Shown here: in pieces, positions 36,650-44,832 of the stretch
How the letters are laid out: every line of letters starts with the position of its first letter
Position numbering within the stretch: the first letter of the stretch is position 1
Assembly: GCF_037911585.1 (NCBI RefSeq)
Contig: NZ_JBAJNS010000001.1
Span: forward strand, 3,838,001 to 3,902,000
Origin: Streptomyces sp. GSL17-111
GTDB lineage: Bacteria; Actinomycetota; Actinomycetes; Streptomycetales; Streptomycetaceae
Direction of reading: 5' to 3'
DNA length: 64,000 nt
The notes under the pieces: model-generated
What the model was told of the DNA's origin: nothing
Database searches by the model: none
The model's input: only the letters and a program-made list of their open reading frames with translations
Position numbers and translations under genes: made by a program

Positions 36650-37404
36650 TGAGCTACCTCCGATTCGACCCGCCACTTGCGGCCTGGGCTCCCCAGGTCC
36701 TCGCCGAACTCCACAACGTTGCCGTCGTCGTCGACGAACTTGGCAGTCATCACTACCACGGGTTCTGTCGGCGGGTTCGCAGGGTCCAAATCCAGCAGAG
36801 CCGAATCTTGCGGGGTTAGAAGTCGAGCAGAGGCCGTGTCGATTCGGTGGGTAATCGGGCTTCCCGTTGCCTGAGCGATGAGCTGTAGCGAAGTGCCCCC
36901 GCTGAGCCGTTCGCTCCGCGCCAACTGCGGCACGAGACTCCCATAGCGGGCTGGAATCCATGATGTGGAGTGCGCGACGATCCCGTGCCGGTCCCGGTAC
37001 ACGCGGCGTCGCCTTACAACGTCTTGCCCTGGTTCCAATTCCAGTTCGTGGGCTACGTACTCGGGGGCGGGTACCACAGAGGCTTCGTGTGAATCCGATC
37101 GCTCTCCAGCTCCCCAGCTTGAGCCGCTATGCCGTCCGCGATCCTGGCGCTGAGAACCCGAGGACATGGGCGATGGCAAATCCACGACCTCTGTACCGAT
37201 GCCGTGAATACCCCTTACCAATCCTTCGCCGCGCAGTTGCCGCAGTGCCTTCTCGGCGGTCGCGGTGCTGACCTTCCATTCCTGCGCCAAGCTTTTGATG
37301 CTTGGCAGGAGGGAGCCTGGACCAAGTTGTCCAGACGTGATCAGCTCCGCGTAGTGGGCGGCAATCTGCGCGTACGGCGCCCGATTGTTGACCTGGTCCG
37401 CCAT
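36646..37404 (-). CDS. GntR-family regulator with UTRA domain (KorSA-like)
   Basis: 252 residues from ATG at 37404. The winged helix is at about 8-70 (YAQIAAHYAELITSGQLGPGSLLPSIKSLAQEWKVSTATAEKALRQL). The UTRA-type effector domain is at about 105-250 (VVRRRRVYRDRHGIVAHSTSWIP). This is the architecture of KorSA/TraR repressors that control excision, replication and transfer in pSAM2-like elements. It is divergent from the gene at 37620, and a cluster of CCTAGG palindromes lies between the two. It lies in an operon with the downstream kinase. Confidence 0.88.
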   Translation of the reverse strand: MADQVNNRAPYAQIAAHYAELITSGQLGPGSLLPSIKSLAQEWKVSTATAEKALRQLRGEGLVRGIHGIGTEVVDLPSPMSSGSQRQDRGRHSGSSWGAGERSDSHEASVVPAPEYVAHELELEPGQDVVRRRRVYRDRHGIVAHSTSWIPARYGSLVPQLARSERLSGGTSLQLIAQATGSPITHRIDTASARLLTPQDSALLDLDPANPPTEPVVVMTAKFVDDDGNVVEFGEDLGSPGRKWRVESEVAQ

Positions 37405-37448
37405 CTCAACGGCTCCTCACTTCTCGACCTGCATGCCTAGCGTACCCC

Positions 37449-37481
37449 TTGACACCCTAGGGTGCCCTAGGGAACCTAGGG
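37449..37481. promoter_or_regulatory. CCTAGG operator cluster in the divergent control region
   Basis: Three CCTAGG palindromes (37456-37461, 37466-37471, 37475-37480; the first two as full CCCTAGGG) spaced 9-10 bases, about one helical turn. They directly follow a TTGACA (37449-37454) pointing toward the 37620 gene. A repressor bound here would cover that promoter; the neighbouring GntR protein is the obvious candidate. Confidence 0.6.
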
Positions 37482-37619
37482 ATGTGTCGCCGGTTGGCTC
37501 GCCAGGTGGTGAGCGGCCAGTGATGCGCAAAGCCCCTGGTCAGTGCCAGGGACAGACAGGGAGCGGCGCCCTACCGCCAAGCAGTCCGCCGCTCCCCTGA
37601 CCCATGAAGGGGTGTCTCC

Positions 37620-38177
37620 ATGATGCCTGGAACCATCGCGGAACGGCGTACCGAACCGGCAACGGTCGAGGTCGCTGAGCGCATCGACGTGGCGGGCCTG
37701 ACCCACTCGGAACGGACCGTTGCTCTTTACGCCTCGGACATGCCGAACGTGAAGCGTCACCACACCGGTGAGCAGGTGCGCGCCTGGATCGTGCAGGGTG
37801 CTGAGCGCTTCGGCATGGAGGAAGTGCGTTGCCGTGCTGAGTACCTCCACGGGTGGCGGCTTCTGAACGTCAAGGACCTGCTGACGGCCCAGATCCAAGC
37901 GCGTCACGAGCAGCGTTTCCCGAGGGCGCGCCGTCTGCTGCTGGCCGACCAGGCGGCGAGCGAGAGTGTCTGCTGTTCCGACGGTATGACCAACGCGGCA
38001 CGCGAGCGGAACGCGGCGGCACAGGTCGATGGCGGTTGCCCGGTGTGTGAGGGGGCCCGGCAGGTGTGGGGCCGTTGGGTCATCGACGCGGAATCCGACT
38101 GGTACGAGGACGGCTACCGTCCCTGCTGGATCTGCTCGCGGCCCCGTCCGCGCCCCCTTATGGGGGTGGCCCGATGA
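37620..38177 (+). CDS. Unrecognised element protein with C-terminal CxxC pairs
   Basis: 185 residues from ATG at 37620 (ATG 37623 also possible). The N-terminal two thirds is charged and helical. The C terminus has Cys140/143 (GCPVCEG) and Cys169/172 (PCWICSRP), a zinc-ribbon-like arrangement. I recognise no family. First gene rightward from the CCTAGG operator, and its stop overlaps the next start as ATGA, so the two are translated together. It occupies the place where pSAM2-type elements carry regulators of replication. Confidence 0.75.
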   Translation: MMPGTIAERRTEPATVEVAERIDVAGLTHSERTVALYASDMPNVKRHHTGEQVRAWIVQGAERFGMEEVRCRAEYLHGWRLLNVKDLLTAQIQARHEQRFPRARRLLLADQAASESVCCSDGMTNAARERNAAAQVDGGCPVCEGARQVWGRWVIDAESDWYEDGYRPCWICSRPRPRPLMGVAR

Positions 38178-38959
38178 GTGAGTTCCCCCAGGGCGTGCGC
38201 GAGGTGTTCGCGCAGCTTCGCGGTACCGAGGTGGGTCGCCTGCTCGCGGCCGACCGCCGCCAGGGCGGTCAGGAGTTGCCCACGATCCCCGTGCCCGAAG
38301 TCGGGGTGGAGCTGACGCGGGCTGAGGCCGCGTGCGCCCTGTTCGAGTCGAGCGCGGACGAGCTGGGCAACCCGGACACCGACACCCTGTCGGCCGCTCT
38401 GTGCGGCGGGGTGCGCTCCCTAGGCGTGGAGGGTGTCCGGGCGGAGTTGGGCACGTTCTGCGGGCTGGGCGATGAGTTCTGGGAGGTCGTCCAGTGTTGG
38501 CGCTGGGCGCACCGGCTGACGTTGGCGTACTGGTACGCCGGGGCGCGGTCGCGGGCGATGACGGCCGGTGAGGTGGCGGTGTGCCTGTATCTGTCGGACC
38601 TGAGGCGCTGCCAGCAGGAAGACGTCTCCTTCCTGTCCGCGCGGTCTTTGCTGGTGTCTCAGTGCATCCGGCAGGGGGCCGAGCGGGTGCCGGCCGAAAC
38701 GCTGGTCGGTCTGGGTGAGTCGGTGGTGGCCGAGTTGGGCGTACCGGCCAAGCTGCGGGAACCGGTGTCGTGGTTGTACCGGCAGGTGATGCCCGACTTC
38801 CGCCGTCGTCGCCTGTGCTTCGCGCTCGCCCATGCCCACAGCGCCCGCGAGCCTGCCCCCTTGGTCGTGCGCCTGGACGACGGTGGTTACGCCTTGGGCA
38901 CGACTGCGCCGCGCGAACCGGGTCCGGCCTTCTACCGGCCCCTGCACGCCCGCTGGTAA
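38174..38959 (+). CDS. Unrecognised element protein (261 residues)
   Basis: ATG at 38174 overlaps the preceding stop. Helix-rich, with an acidic first half (EVGVELTRAEAACALFESSADEL), a Trp/Tyr-rich centre (VVQCWRWAHRLTLAYWYAGARSR) and a basic segment near 225 (MPDFRRRRLCFALAHAHSA). No signal peptide, membrane segment, Walker motif or rolling-circle tyrosine motif is visible. In related elements this slot holds the replication initiator, so a divergent Rep or a DNA-binding partner is possible but unproven. The codon use is normal for the host. Confidence 0.75.
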   Translation: MSEFPQGVREVFAQLRGTEVGRLLAADRRQGGQELPTIPVPEVGVELTRAEAACALFESSADELGNPDTDTLSAALCGGVRSLGVEGVRAELGTFCGLGDEFWEVVQCWRWAHRLTLAYWYAGARSRAMTAGEVAVCLYLSDLRRCQQEDVSFLSARSLLVSQCIRQGAERVPAETLVGLGESVVAELGVPAKLREPVSWLYRQVMPDFRRRRLCFALAHAHSAREPAPLVVRLDDGGYALGTTAPREPGPAFYRPLHARW

Positions 38960-39042
38960 CCACCGGCCGACCCGACCGGTCACCGACGTGACCACCAACC
39001 CGGTCACCAACCTGACCGGCCATGTGACCAGTCGCCCCGGTT

Positions 39043-39090
39043 CCCGACCGTTGCGGGGTCGACCACCCGACCGACCCCGCAACGGTCGGG
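39043..39090. repeat. 19-bp perfect hairpin
   Basis: Arms 39043-39061 and 39072-39090 are exact reverse complements (CCCGACCGTTGCGGGGTCG) with a 10-base loop. There is no T-run. It lies 84 bases after the 261-residue protein, so it may terminate that operon, or serve as a single-stranded DNA structure. Confidence 0.85.
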
Positions 39091-39145
39091 GTGTGGCCAG
39101 CGCCAACACCCCGACTACCGGGCCCGATGCCGAGACAGCCGGACC

Positions 39146-39279
39146 GCGTGAATGCGCCCGTGAACACCGGCCCCGACCGGTGAACGTCCGACCCGATCCG
39201 GTGAACACCGACCCGCAGCCGTGAACGCGACCGCGAACACCGGACCCGAGTCGGTGAACACCCGTGAACGGTCCCTCAG
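39146..39279 (+). repeat. Array of GTGAAC-type short repeats
   Basis: Six to eight copies of a loosely conserved CGGTGAACACCG unit in about 130 bases (for example CGTGAACACCGG, CGGTGAACACCG, CGCGAACACCGG, CGGTGAACACCC). Spacing is irregular, so this is not a CRISPR array; it suggests multiple binding sites for an element protein such as Xis, integrase or an initiator. Confidence 0.6.
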
Positions 39280-39367
39280 GGCCCGGGCGCCGTGGCCCCC
39301 GTGACGCCGGGTGTGACGCGGCCCGTCACGCACGTCACCGCCCCAGACACCCCAAGGAGCCGCACCT

Positions 39368-39601
39368 ATGCCAGCACGCCCCCAGGGCGACCGCCGCGCC
39401 ACTCTGCGCGGCGGACTGCCGGACCGCTACCTCACCCCCGAAGACCTTGCCTCCCTCCTGGCGGTACCCGTCGAGACGGTCTACTCCTGGCGCCGCAAGC
39501 GCACCGGACCGCCCGGCTTCCGCGTCGGCAAGCACCTGCGCTACGACCCCGCCGCCGTCCACGCCTGGATCACCGCCCGCACCGAGCACAACGCCGCTTG
39601 A
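39368..39601 (+). CDS. xis: Excisionase (MerR-like helix-turn-helix)
   Basis: 77 residues from ATG at 39368, preceded by AAGGAG. The single winged helix YLTPEDLASLLAVPVETVYSWRRKRTGPPGF followed by HLRYDPAAVHAWI is the standard Xis/AlpA-type fold of actinomycete elements. It lies just upstream of the integrase, as in pSAM2 and SLP1, and should bias recombination toward excision. Confidence 0.88.
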   Translation: MPARPQGDRRATLRGGLPDRYLTPEDLASLLAVPVETVYSWRRKRTGPPGFRVGKHLRYDPAAVHAWITARTEHNAA

Positions 39602-39608
39602 TCCCCCG

Positions 39609-39662
39609 CGAACCGGTTTCGGGCCCGGCACGCAGTTTCGCCCCGACCCGAAACCGGTTTCG
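39609..39662. repeat. Two CGAAACCGGTTTCG palindromes between xis and int
   Basis: A 14-bp perfect palindrome at 39649-39662 and a 13-base near copy at 39609-39621, 40 bases apart, with extra GTTTCG half-sites around them (39635, 39709). Placed between xis and int, they could be an operator or Xis/Int arm sites. Confidence 0.55.
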
Positions 39663-39807
39663 CCCCAGATATCGGCACACCTGCCGCCTGACCTGCACAG
39701 GTATCGAGTTTCGACCTCATCGCGACCGGCCGCAGAACTCCCCTCCAACACCCCTGCGGACCCACCCACACCCCCGACCCGCCACCCCATACAGGAGACC
39801 TTCCCCG

Positions 39808-41091
39808 ATGGCCGGACACATCCAAGACCGCTGGTACAAGACCGAGAACGACGCGAACGGCAGACCCCGGAGGGTCAAGACCGACCGGCACGGCGCTGGC
39901 ATGCGCTACCGTGCCCGCTACATCGGCCCCGATGGCACCGAGAAGTCCAAGAGCTTCCCCGACCGACAGAAGCGCAAGGCTGAGGACTGGCTCAGCGTCG
40001 TTGAAGCCGACATGAGCAGGGGCCAGTACACCGACCCCAAGAGCAGCCGGACGACGTTCCAGCAGTACGCCGAACGCTGGGTTGCTTCGCACGCGGGTGA
40101 GGTGAACAGCCGGGAAGCCGCAGAGCGCCGTCTCAGGCTGCACGCCTTCCCGCACCTCGGGAGCCGTCCCCTTGGCTCCTTTCAGCCCAGCCACGTTCGG
40201 GACTGGATCGCAGCCTTGGAGACGACCGTTCCGGCGGCGTCGCACCGGCGGATCATCGTGGGGACCGTCTCCGCTGTGCTGAGCGCGGCCGTGGACGACG
40301 GAGTTCTGAGCAAGAACCCCTGCAAGGCACGTTCTGTCAAGTTGCCCAGGGAGAACCCGGCACCGGTCGTCCCGTGGACGCTCGACCAGGTGGGGGCCGT
40401 CCGGCACGCGTTGCCCGAGTGCTTCCAGGCGGCCGTGACCGTCGGTGCCGGATGCGGACTGCGGCAGGGTGAGGTCTTCGGGCTGTCGCTCGATGAGCTG
40501 GACCATGAGGGCGGTTGGATCGCTGTGCGGCACCAGTTGAAGCGCATCCGGGGCAAGTACGTGTTCGCACCGCCCAAGGGCGGGAAGGTGCGCGACGTGC
40601 CGTTGCCCGGGGCCGTCAGCGACGCGCTCCGCGCCCACCTCAAGCGGTTCCCGCCCATAGACGTGACTCTCCCGTGGCGAACCCCGGAGGGCCCCTCCGT
40701 GACCCGTCAGCTCCTGTTCAGCGGTCCGCGCGGGCAGCACGTGCGGGTGAGCCACTTCAACGATCACGTCTGGAAGCCCGCTCTTGCCGCTGCCGACGTT
40801 CTTCCGGCGCGGCAGGAGGGGGAGAGGTACGCGAGTGCGCGAGAGCACGGCATGCACGCGCTGAGGCACTTCTATGCCTCGTTGCTGCTGGATGCGGGGG
40901 AGAACATCAGGGCCTTGAGCCAGTACCTCGGACACAGCGACCCGGGGTTCACCCTGCGGACGTACACGCACCTGATGCCGAGCAGTGAGGGCCGCACCCG
41001 CAAGGCCGTGGACCGGCTGTTTCAGCGCTCCGGAAGCCATGATCACGGCCCACAGACGGCCCAGAGCGACGAACACCCGCCTACCGAGTAG
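39808..41091 (+). CDS. int: Tyrosine recombinase (integrase) of the element
   Basis: 427 residues from ATG at 39808, chosen for the AGGAGA site upstream and because earlier sequence in frame is non-coding Pro/Arg/Thr-rich. Domains: an N-terminal AP2-like arm-binding part (YRARYIGPDGTEKSKSF), a SAM-like core-binding part (about 80-175) and the catalytic domain with Arg219 (GLRQGEV), HxxR at His350/Arg353 (HALRHFYAS), His376 (LGHSDPG) and nucleophile Tyr386 (RTYTHLM). All are intact. The gene ends 46 bases from attR, as usual for elements that carry int beside attP. Confidence 0.95.
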   Translation: MAGHIQDRWYKTENDANGRPRRVKTDRHGAGMRYRARYIGPDGTEKSKSFPDRQKRKAEDWLSVVEADMSRGQYTDPKSSRTTFQQYAERWVASHAGEVNSREAAERRLRLHAFPHLGSRPLGSFQPSHVRDWIAALETTVPAASHRRIIVGTVSAVLSAAVDDGVLSKNPCKARSVKLPRENPAPVVPWTLDQVGAVRHALPECFQAAVTVGAGCGLRQGEVFGLSLDELDHEGGWIAVRHQLKRIRGKYVFAPPKGGKVRDVPLPGAVSDALRAHLKRFPPIDVTLPWRTPEGPSVTRQLLFSGPRGQHVRVSHFNDHVWKPALAAADVLPARQEGERYASAREHGMHALRHFYASLLLDAGENIRALSQYLGHSDPGFTLRTYTHLMPSSEGRTRKAVDRLFQRSGSHDHGPQTAQSDEHPPTE

Positions 41092-41136
41092 CAAACTAGC
41101 TGGTCAAGGCCCTGCGGATGCCGGGACGGGAGACTC

Positions 41137-41219
41137 CGTCTACTTCTGGCCGCTCTACACCGGCCAGGAACTCTCCATGGAGGAGTGGCGCGCCCGCATG
41201 TGGCTCGGCACCTGGATCT
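41137..41219 (+). repeat. attR: right 83-bp direct repeat
   Basis: Second copy of the pmt 3' end (matches 34923-35005 with two mismatches), reading VYFWPLYTGQELSMEEWRAR and ending in TGA. After excision the native pmt would regain this TGA end. Confidence 0.9.
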
Positions 41220-41353
41220 GACGGGTGCGTGTCACAGCCCTGCAACGTCCTCGACGCGCGCGGGGCCTCACACCCGAACGGCCGAACCGGTGCTCTAGTG
41301 TGCCTCGGAGGTCCCCGGTGGCCGCCGGGGCGGGGTGGAGGGTCTGAAGACGT

Positions 41354-42994
41354 ATGCGAGACGGTCAGAGGATGGCGGTGATCGGCGCCGTCTGTGCCGT
41401 GGCCGTGGGAGCCGCCGGATTCGGTGCCTACGCGCTGGTGGGCGGCGCCGACGAGTCGGGGGGCGGCGAGTCCACCCTGACCACTGGCGAGGACGGGAAG
41501 TCCGAGCCCCGACCCACCGGGCCGCCGAGCGCCGACGAGGTGCGGGCCGCGGCCGAGGAGTTCCTCGCCGCCTGGGAGTCGGGCGACGCGGCGAAGGCCG
41601 CCGCCCTCACCGACGAGGAGGCCGCGGCGGAGGCGGCCCTCACGGCGTTCGCCGAGGACGCCGGGGTGACCGGCGTGGAGCTCGCCGAGCGCGCCCCGAA
41701 GGGCACGGAGGTGCCGTTCGGCGTCACCGCCGAGGTCACGCACGAGGACACGAGCGGCAGCGTCGAGTACGTCTCCGCCCTGACCGTCGTGCGGGACGAC
41801 GGCAGCGGCGAGGTCGTCGTCGACTGGGAGCCGGAGGTCCTGCACCCCGACCTGGCCGACGGCGAGCGGATCGTCACCGACGCCAAGGGCGATCCGGAGG
41901 TCATCACCGTCGACCGCGACGGCGAGGAGCTGACCGGGGAGGAGTTCCCCGAGCTCAAGGCCGTGCTCGCCGACGTCTCCAAGCGCTACGCCGACCGCTC
42001 CGAGGGCACCGCGCCGGTGTCCCTGCGGATCGTCGACAAGGACGGCGAGGAGAAGAAGGTCCTCAAGAAGTTGTCCGAGGGCGAGCCGGGCAGGATCCCG
42101 ACCACCATCGACGCGGACCTCCAGAAGGCGGCCCAGGCGGCGCTGGAGGGGAGGAAGAGCGGCGCGGCCGTCGCGGTCAAGCCCAGCACCGGCGAGATCC
42201 TGGCCGTCGCGGACGCGCCGGCGGGCGACTTCAACATGGCCCTCCGCGGCTCCCTCGCGCCCGGCTCGACCTGGAAGGTCGTCAGCGCCTCGATGCTCAT
42301 CGAGAAGGACCTCGCCTCCGCCGACGCCGCCCACCCGTGCCCGAAGTTCTTCACCCACGGCGGCTGGAAGTTCCAGAACCTGGACAAGTTCGACATCAAG
42401 GGCGGCACGTTCCGGGACAGCTTCGCCGCCTCCTGCAACACGGCCTTCATCAGCCAGGCCCCCGAGCTGGCCGACGACGACCTCACCCAGCAGGCCCGTG
42501 ACCTCTTCGGCCTCGGCCTCACCTGGCAGGTCGGCACGGGCACGTTCGACGGCACCGTCCCCGTGCAGGCCGACGCGCAGATGGCCGCGTCGCTGATCGG
42601 CCAGGGCGGGGTGCGGATGAACCCGCTGACCATGGCCTCCGTCGCGGCGACGGTGAAGGCGGGCGCCTTCAAGCAGCCCTACCTCGTCCCGCCGTCGGTG
42701 GACGGCCGCACCCTGGCCAGTGCCCCGCGCGCCATGAGCCCCGCGCTCGCCGCCGAGCTGCGATCGCTCATGAACACCACGGCGACCAGCGGAACCGCCG
42801 CCGAGGCCATGGCCTCCGTGGGCGGCGACAAGGGCGGCAAGACCGGTTCGGCCGAGGTCGACGGCCAGGACAAGCCGAACGCCTGGTTCATCGGCTACAG
42901 CGACGACCTCGCCGTCTCCGCCGTGATCCCGAACTCCGGACACGGCGGCACCAACGCCGGGCCCGTCGTCGCGGAGATCCTGAACGCCGGCTGA
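41354..42994 (+). CDS. Class B penicillin-binding protein (transpeptidase)
   Basis: 546 residues from ATG at 41354. One N-terminal membrane anchor (about 6-30), an NTF2-like MecA-N-type domain (60-160), a dimerisation region and the transpeptidase domain with SxxK at Ser305 (PGSTWK), SxN at 360-362 (SCN) and KTG (GGKTGSAEV). It cross-links peptidoglycan outside the membrane and is a beta-lactam target. It lies downstream of pmt in the uninterrupted chromosome, consistent with S. coelicolor order as I recall it. Confidence 0.92.
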   Translation: MRDGQRMAVIGAVCAVAVGAAGFGAYALVGGADESGGGESTLTTGEDGKSEPRPTGPPSADEVRAAAEEFLAAWESGDAAKAAALTDEEAAAEAALTAFAEDAGVTGVELAERAPKGTEVPFGVTAEVTHEDTSGSVEYVSALTVVRDDGSGEVVVDWEPEVLHPDLADGERIVTDAKGDPEVITVDRDGEELTGEEFPELKAVLADVSKRYADRSEGTAPVSLRIVDKDGEEKKVLKKLSEGEPGRIPTTIDADLQKAAQAALEGRKSGAAVAVKPSTGEILAVADAPAGDFNMALRGSLAPGSTWKVVSASMLIEKDLASADAAHPCPKFFTHGGWKFQNLDKFDIKGGTFRDSFAASCNTAFISQAPELADDDLTQQARDLFGLGLTWQVGTGTFDGTVPVQADAQMAASLIGQGGVRMNPLTMASVAATVKAGAFKQPYLVPPSVDGRTLASAPRAMSPALAAELRSLMNTTATSGTAAEAMASVGGDKGGKTGSAEVDGQDKPNAWFIGYSDDLAVSAVIPNSGHGGTNAGPVVAEILNAG

Positions 42995-43113
42995 GCACCG
43001 CCACGCGATCGGGTGGAAAAAACCCGGCGCGTGATGTCGAGAACCCGTGCCTGGCTCCGTCCCCGGAGTGAAGGCGGCCACGATGGGCCGCTCCAGGACC
43101 GAGGAGAAGCACC

Positions 43114-43521
43114 ATGGCCAAGTACCTGCTGCTGAAGCACTACCGGGGTGCCCCCGCCGCCGTCAACGACGTCCCCATGGAGCGCTGGACGCCGGAGGAG
43201 ATCTCGGCGCACGTCCGGTACATGAACGACTTCGCGGCGCGGCTCCAGGAGACCGGGGAGTACGTCGACGGCCAGGCGCTCGCCCCCGAGGGGACGTGGG
43301 TGCGCTACGACGGCGAGGGACGCCCGCCGGTGACGGACGGCCCGTTCGCCGAGACCAAGGACCTCATCGCGGGCTGGATGGTGATCGACGTCGACAGCCA
43401 CGAACGCGCCGTCGAGCTGGCCGGGGAACTCTCGGCCGCGCCCGGCGCGGGCGGCGAGCCGATCCACGAGTGGCTGGAGCTGCGCCCCTTCCTGTCCGCC
43501 CCGCCCACGATCACGGAGTGA
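43114..43521 (+). CDS. DGPF/YCII-domain protein partnered with the ECF42 sigma factor
   Basis: 135 residues from ATG at 43114. The family motif DGPFAETKDLIAGW is at about residues 75-88. The start (MAKYLLLKHYRG) is typical of DGPF proteins, which form ferredoxin-like dimers. The stop overlaps the sigma-factor GTG (GTGA), the standard arrangement for ECF42 systems, where the DGPF protein is thought to act with the sigma factor's C-terminal domain. Confidence 0.9.
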   Translation: MAKYLLLKHYRGAPAAVNDVPMERWTPEEISAHVRYMNDFAARLQETGEYVDGQALAPEGTWVRYDGEGRPPVTDGPFAETKDLIAGWMVIDVDSHERAVELAGELSAAPGAGGEPIHEWLELRPFLSAPPTITE

Positions 43522-44687
43522 CGTCCGAGGTGCCCTCCGGAGTGGACGAGACCCTGCTCCGGAGCCTCACGCCGAGCGTGCTCGGCATCCTCGTCCGCCG
43601 CGGAGCCGACTTCGCGGCGGCCGAGGACGCCGTGCAGGAAGCGCTCCTCGAGGCGCTCCGCGTCTGGCCCGCCGACCCTCCGCGCGACCCACGGGGCTGG
43701 CTGGTCACCGTGGCCTGGCGCCGGTTCCTCGACGCGGCGCGTGCGGACGCCGCCCGCCGACGGCGCGAGGACCGCGTCGAGGAGGAGCCCGCGCCCGGGT
43801 CCGCGTCCGACGTGGACGACACCCTCCGGTTGTACTTCCTGTGCGCCCACCCGTCGCTGACGCCGTCCTCCGCCGTCGCGCTCACCCTGCGCGCCGTCGG
43901 CGGCCTCACCACCCGCCAGATCGCCCGCGCCTACCTGGTGCCCGAGGCGACCATGGCGCAGCGGATCAGCCGGGCCAAACGCACCGTCTCGGGGGTGCGG
44001 TTCGACCGCCCCGGCGACGTCACGACCGTGCTGCGCGTCCTCTACCTGGTCTTCAACGAGGGCTACTCGGGCGACGTCGACCTCGCCGCCGAGGCGATCC
44101 GGCTCACCCGGCAGCTCGCGGGCGTCATCGACCATCCCGAAGTGGCCGGGCTGCTCGCGCTCATGCTGCTCCACCACGCCCGGCGGGAGGCCCGCACCGC
44201 CCCCGACGGCGCCCTGGTGCCGCTCGCCGAGCAGGACCGCGGCCGGTGGGACACGCTGGCCGTCGCCGAGGGCGTCGAGATCCTGCAGGGCGCCCTGGCC
44301 CGCGACCGCCTGGGCGAGTTCCAGGCCCAGGCCGCCGTCGCGGCGCTCCACGCCGACGCGCCCACCGCCGAGGAGACCGACTGGGTGCAGATCGTCGAGT
44401 GGTACGACGAGTTGGTGCGCCTGACGGACAGCCCCGTCGCCCGGCTCAACCGCGCGGTGGCCGTCGGGGAGGCCGACGGGCCGCACGCCGGGCTGGCGGC
44501 CCTCGCGCGGCTGGACGCCTCCCTGCCCCGGCACACCGCCGTGGCGGCCTACCTCCACGAGCGCGCCGGGGACCTGGAGCGGGCGGCGGTGCTGTACGCG
44601 GAGGCGGCCGGGAAGGCGTCGGACCTGGCCGAGCGCGATCACCTGACGCGTCAGGCCGCCCGGCTCAACACCGGCCGGGGCGGCTGA
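43518..44687 (+). CDS. ECF42-type RNA polymerase sigma factor
   Basis: 389 residues from GTG at 43518. Region 2 (AAEDAVQEALLEALRVWP), region 4 (LTTRQIARAYLVPEATMAQRISRAKRTV) and a long C-terminal TPR-like extension (about 180-389, with VLYLVFNEGYSGD and LNRAVAVGEADGPHAGL) define the ECF42 group. There is no anti-sigma factor; control is thought to run through the C-terminal extension. It is translationally coupled to the DGPF gene. Confidence 0.92.
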   Translation: MTSEVPSGVDETLLRSLTPSVLGILVRRGADFAAAEDAVQEALLEALRVWPADPPRDPRGWLVTVAWRRFLDAARADAARRRREDRVEEEPAPGSASDVDDTLRLYFLCAHPSLTPSSAVALTLRAVGGLTTRQIARAYLVPEATMAQRISRAKRTVSGVRFDRPGDVTTVLRVLYLVFNEGYSGDVDLAAEAIRLTRQLAGVIDHPEVAGLLALMLLHHARREARTAPDGALVPLAEQDRGRWDTLAVAEGVEILQGALARDRLGEFQAQAAVAALHADAPTAEETDWVQIVEWYDELVRLTDSPVARLNRAVAVGEADGPHAGLAALARLDASLPRHTAVAAYLHERAGDLERAAVLYAEAAGKASDLAERDHLTRQAARLNTGRGG

Positions 44688-44832
44688 GCGCCGTCCACGG
44701 CGGCGGCGCCCGCCCGTCCGGGCGCGGCGGCAGCCGCCCCGGCGGGCGGAGCCGGGACGGAGGGGCGGCGGGGCGGCGGCGCGGGGCGACTACGCTGGCG
44801 GGGAGCCGGATCGTCGCAAGGAGCCCCACCGC

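Larger units (their letters stand above)
38960..39367. other. Repeat-rich gap upstream of xis
   Basis: 408 bases without a gene. It contains GGTCACC/GTGACC-type repeats (38975-39030), the 19-bp hairpin and the GTGAAC repeat array listed separately, and then the xis ribosome site AAGGAG. It is a candidate origin, arm-site region or transcription attenuator. Confidence 0.5.
35006..41136. mobile_element. Compact integrative element (about 6.2 kb) in the pmt 3' end
   Basis: Bounded by 83-bp direct repeats. Contents in order: 1.06 kb of repeat-rich non-coding DNA, a P-loop kinase, a KorSA-like GntR regulator, two unrecognised genes, a repeat region, xis and a tyrosine integrase next to attR. The right-hand order regulator / genes / xis / int / att is that of pSAM2- or SLP1-type actinomycete integrative elements, but no replication initiator (RepSA, Prim-Pol) or FtsK/TraB translocase is present. 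The kinase, regulator and non-coding parts are visibly less GC-rich than the flanking core genes. Confidence 0.85.

Noticed and set aside
39146..39279. Possible CRISPR array
   Set aside because: Repeats are short and degenerate, spacing is irregular, and no cas genes are present.
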